In this document: one piece after another, positions 21,537 to 23,756 of the stretch
Position numbering within the stretch: the first letter of the stretch is position 1
How the letters are laid out: every line of letters starts with the position of its first letter
Position numbers and translations under genes: made by a program
The notes under the pieces: model-generated
The model's input: the letters and a program-made list of their open reading frames with translations, nothing else
What the model was told of the DNA's origin: nothing
Databases searched by the model: none
Assembly (NCBI GenBank): GCA_040902105.1
Contig: JBBDXW010000046.1
Location: forward strand, 1-23,756
DNA: 23,756 nucleotides
Source: IDS-8 sp040902105
GTDB taxonomy: Bacteria > Pseudomonadota > Gammaproteobacteria > Steroidobacterales > Woeseiaceae
Direction: 5' to 3'

Positions 21537-23543
21537 ATGAAAGCGTACGGATTGCTAGCCGCTCTTTTGAGCGTGTCGTCGTCCCTTGCGAGCGAAGAAA
21601 CCGGCATCGTCGTTTCCCACTTCGAGCCGCTGCAAAAGCTGACGCTCGAGAATGCCACCCCGACCGCTCAACAGAAAATCCGGCAAACCGGCCCGGTGAC
21701 ACTCACATTTGACGCGCTGGGCCGAAGCTTCAATCTCGAACTCGAGCCGAACGACCGGTTGCTTTCCCGTGCATCCCGCCAGTCACTGCCGGGCGGCATC
21801 GCCTTGTATCGCGGACGCATCGCGGGCAAGGCCGATTCGTGGACCCGCATCGTCGTTGCAAACGGCGCGCCGCAGGGACTGATCTGGGACGGTGAGCAGA
21901 TGTTCGCCGTCGAAGCGCCGGGTGACAGTGCGGTGCAGTCGACATCGCCCGTCATCTATCGACTGGCGGACACGTACGTCGTCCCGGGGACGATGAGCTG
22001 CGGAGCGTCGACCGGGGGCGGAAGCGCGGCAGCGATGTACGCGAAACTCGTCGGCGAGCTGGCGACGGCGCAGGCCAGCGCGCCGGGCGCGACCTCGCAG
22101 ATCGATTTCGGCGCAATCGGCGATTTCGAGTTTGTCGACCGTATCGGCGTTGGCGCCGATGCGGCGATCGCCACGCGTCTCAACAACGTGGACGGAATTT
22201 TCAGCGAACAGCTCGGCGTGCAGATCAACGTCGAGACGCTGGAAATCCATGCCGATCCCGATGACCCGTTCACCGATACGCTCGACTCCGGCGACTTGCT
22301 GGATGAACTGAGCGCGTACCGGCTGGATACGCCGTTGCAAAGAAGCCAGGGCCTGACACATCTTTTCACCGGGCGGAACCTCGACACGAATACGGTCGGT
22401 ATCGCGTTTCTCGACGCCTTGTGCAGCCCGCGCTTCGGCGCCGGCCTGAGCGAGGGCCGGCGTGGTGTGCTGAATGACAGCCTGATCGCGGCACACGAAA
22501 TCGGACACAATTTCGGCGCCCCGCACGACGCCGAAGCGGGCTCCGCCTGCGAAGCGGAATCCGAAGGTTTTCTCATGGCGCCGTCCCTGAACGGCAGCGA
22601 TCAGTTTTCCCCGTGCAGTATTGCCGAAATACAACCGAACATCGCGGATGCTGCATGCATCACCGCGCTGCCGACGGTCGACATGAGCGTCGCTATCGAA
22701 GGCGCAGCGTCTCCGGTACTGTTCGGCAGCACCGTGACAATAAGGTTCGTGGCTACGAATAGCGGCACGGAACAGGCCACCAATGTCGAGCTGGACATCA
22801 CTCTGCCGAACAACGTGTCACTCTCGCCCGATCAAATTTCGCAGGTTGCCTGCGTCGACGGAGCCGGCACGGTCAACTGCCAGCTCGGCACTATGGCCGG
22901 CGGCAGCTTCCTCACAGCATCGCTTTCAATCATCGCGACCGATACGGGAACCGGGGACATCGTCGCAACCGTATCCTCGGATACCGACGATAACCCGAAC
23001 AACAACGAGGAGACCGTGGAACTGACGGTCGATCCGGCCGTGGATCTGGTGGTCAACGCGATAACCGCGGCGCAGGTCAATCTGAATCAAAGCACCTCGA
23101 TACGAGCAGACCTGGAAAACCGCTCGACCTTTGATGCGACCAGCGTGGAACTTTCGATTTCCTTCAGCGGTGGTTTGCGCGCCGACAGCGCCGCGTGGTC
23201 CCTGGGTTCCTGCACGATAACAGCACAACAGGTTGACTGCGAAACAGACAACTTTGGCGCGCAATCCGGCGCCACACTCGATATCAACCTGACCGGCACT
23301 GCGGCTGGTCAACGGACCTACACGGTTTCGCTGTCGTCCACCGAGGCAGATGCCGACTCCACGAACAACAGCGCCAACGGTATGGTCACGGTAAATGCCG
23401 CGTCGGCCAGCAGCAGCGGCGGCGGCGGAGGTGGCGGCGCTGCGTCCGGACTGTTCGTTCTATGGCTCTTGGGCTGGGCGTTGTTTCTCTCCCGATATAG
23501 CCTGACGGCGGTAAAACGCCAGGCATCGCCTGCACGATATTGA
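21537..23543 (+). CDS. Exported metzincin protease with DUF11-like repeats and GlyGly-CTERM-like tail
   Basis: This 668-residue protein has a signal peptide (MKAYGLLAALLSVSSSLAS), a prodomain-like region (about 20-185), and a metzincin catalytic domain (about 186-375). Zinc is bound by HEIGHNFGAPHD (320-331), with the Met-turn at FLMAPS (Met347) and a FSPCS cysteine as in reprolysin-like enzymes. Two DUF11-like beta domains follow (about 380-500 and 501-615, TNSGTEQATNVELDITLP and LENRSTFDATSVELSISF). The end is Ser-rich, then seven glycines, a hydrophobic span and a basic tail, as in GlyGly-CTERM substrates of rhombosortase. It is probably secreted or surface-attached. Substrates are unknown. 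The ribosome site is poor. Confidence 0.9.
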   Translation: MKAYGLLAALLSVSSSLASEETGIVVSHFEPLQKLTLENATPTAQQKIRQTGPVTLTFDALGRSFNLELEPNDRLLSRASRQSLPGGIALYRGRIAGKADSWTRIVVANGAPQGLIWDGEQMFAVEAPGDSAVQSTSPVIYRLADTYVVPGTMSCGASTGGGSAAAMYAKLVGELATAQASAPGATSQIDFGAIGDFEFVDRIGVGADAAIATRLNNVDGIFSEQLGVQINVETLEIHADPDDPFTDTLDSGDLLDELSAYRLDTPLQRSQGLTHLFTGRNLDTNTVGIAFLDALCSPRFGAGLSEGRRGVLNDSLIAAHEIGHNFGAPHDAEAGSACEAESEGFLMAPSLNGSDQFSPCSIAEIQPNIADAACITALPTVDMSVAIEGAASPVLFGSTVTIRFVATNSGTEQATNVELDITLPNNVSLSPDQISQVACVDGAGTVNCQLGTMAGGSFLTASLSIIATDTGTGDIVATVSSDTDDNPNNNEETVELTVDPAVDLVVNAITAAQVNLNQSTSIRADLENRSTFDATSVELSISFSGGLRADSAAWSLGSCTITAQQVDCETDNFGAQSGATLDINLTGTAAGQRTYTVSLSSTEADADSTNNSANGMVTVNAASASSSGGGGGGGAASGLFVLWLLGWALFLSRYSLTAVKRQASPARY

Positions 23544-23622
23544 CTCCCGCGACCCCGCTCGGTCTAATACCCCGCTCGCTTTCCGACCCCACGGCCGGAT
23601 TCAGGTGGCGCTGATAGACACA

Positions 23623-23648
23623 CTGTTGGAGCCCGCGAAGCGGGCGAT
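23623..23648 (+). repeat. REP unit upstream of tRNA-Phe
   Basis: A forward unit (CTGTTGGAGCCCGCG followed by AAGCGGGCGAT) nearly identical to the one at 10330-10356. It lies 79 bases after the protease stop and 53 bases before the tRNA. Nothing else recognisable is in 23544-23701. Confidence 0.85.
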
Positions 23649-23701
23649 CTTCGCCGCCCAAAAATCAAACGCCACGGACAAGCGTTGCGTCGCAAACAAT
23701 A

Positions 23702-23756
<55 letters not shown>

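Overview
The window looks like a GC-rich proteobacterial chromosome, most likely a gammaproteobacterium. The supporting signs are an AsmA family gene–mutY–yggX gene order, REP-type palindromes with a GGAGCCCGC core similar to those of pseudomonads and xanthomonads, and a protease with a GlyGly-CTERM-like tail. I cannot place it more precisely from sequence alone. Genes are densely packed, often with ATGA stop/start overlaps, and almost every protein resembles a known family. The less explained content is mostly in the repeats between genes.

Region 1 (1-4894) is a tryptophan operon, trpD-trpC-trpF-trpB-trpA, with a small DUF2007-like/zinc-finger gene attached. Every junction overlaps, four of them as ATGA, so the run looks translationally coupled. 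Together the five enzymes convert anthranilate to tryptophan; trpE and trpG would lie outside the left edge.

Region 2 (4895-7755) holds a hairpin element with perfect 36-bp arms, an isolated type IV pilin-like gene, a REP pair, and a convergent gene for a receiver-like/PAS/GGDEF/EAL protein. Its diguanylate cyclase half looks intact and its phosphodiesterase half looks degenerate.

Region 3 (8051-10235) is an envelope-signalling operon: an ECF sigma factor, a one-span membrane protein that is probably its anti-sigma factor, and a secreted DUF4097-type repeat protein.

Region 4 (10444-14833) is an AsmA-like protein, an exported START/SRPBCC-like protein, MutY and YggX, with REPs and a second perfect hairpin element (33-bp arms) between genes.

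Region 5 (14811-18883, minus strand) is egtB-egtD, which make ergothioneine, followed by an exported PF10091-type glucoamylase-family protein. The C-terminal tail of that last protein is made of 36-bp tandem repeats, and the first repeat unit contains the 3' end of the convergent yggX.

Region 6 (19009-20805) is a divergent Lrp-type regulator and alanine dehydrogenase pair with a clear rho-independent terminator after ald. Region 7 (20897-23756) has an unrecognised lipoprotein, a REP cluster, a metzincin protease with two DUF11-like domains and a sorting tail, and a tRNA-Phe cut by the window edge.

I found no CRISPR array, prophage, transposase, rRNA or toxin-antitoxin pair. The best candidates for undescribed biology are the two hairpin element families, the two-subtype REP family, and the repeat tail grown over the end of yggX.
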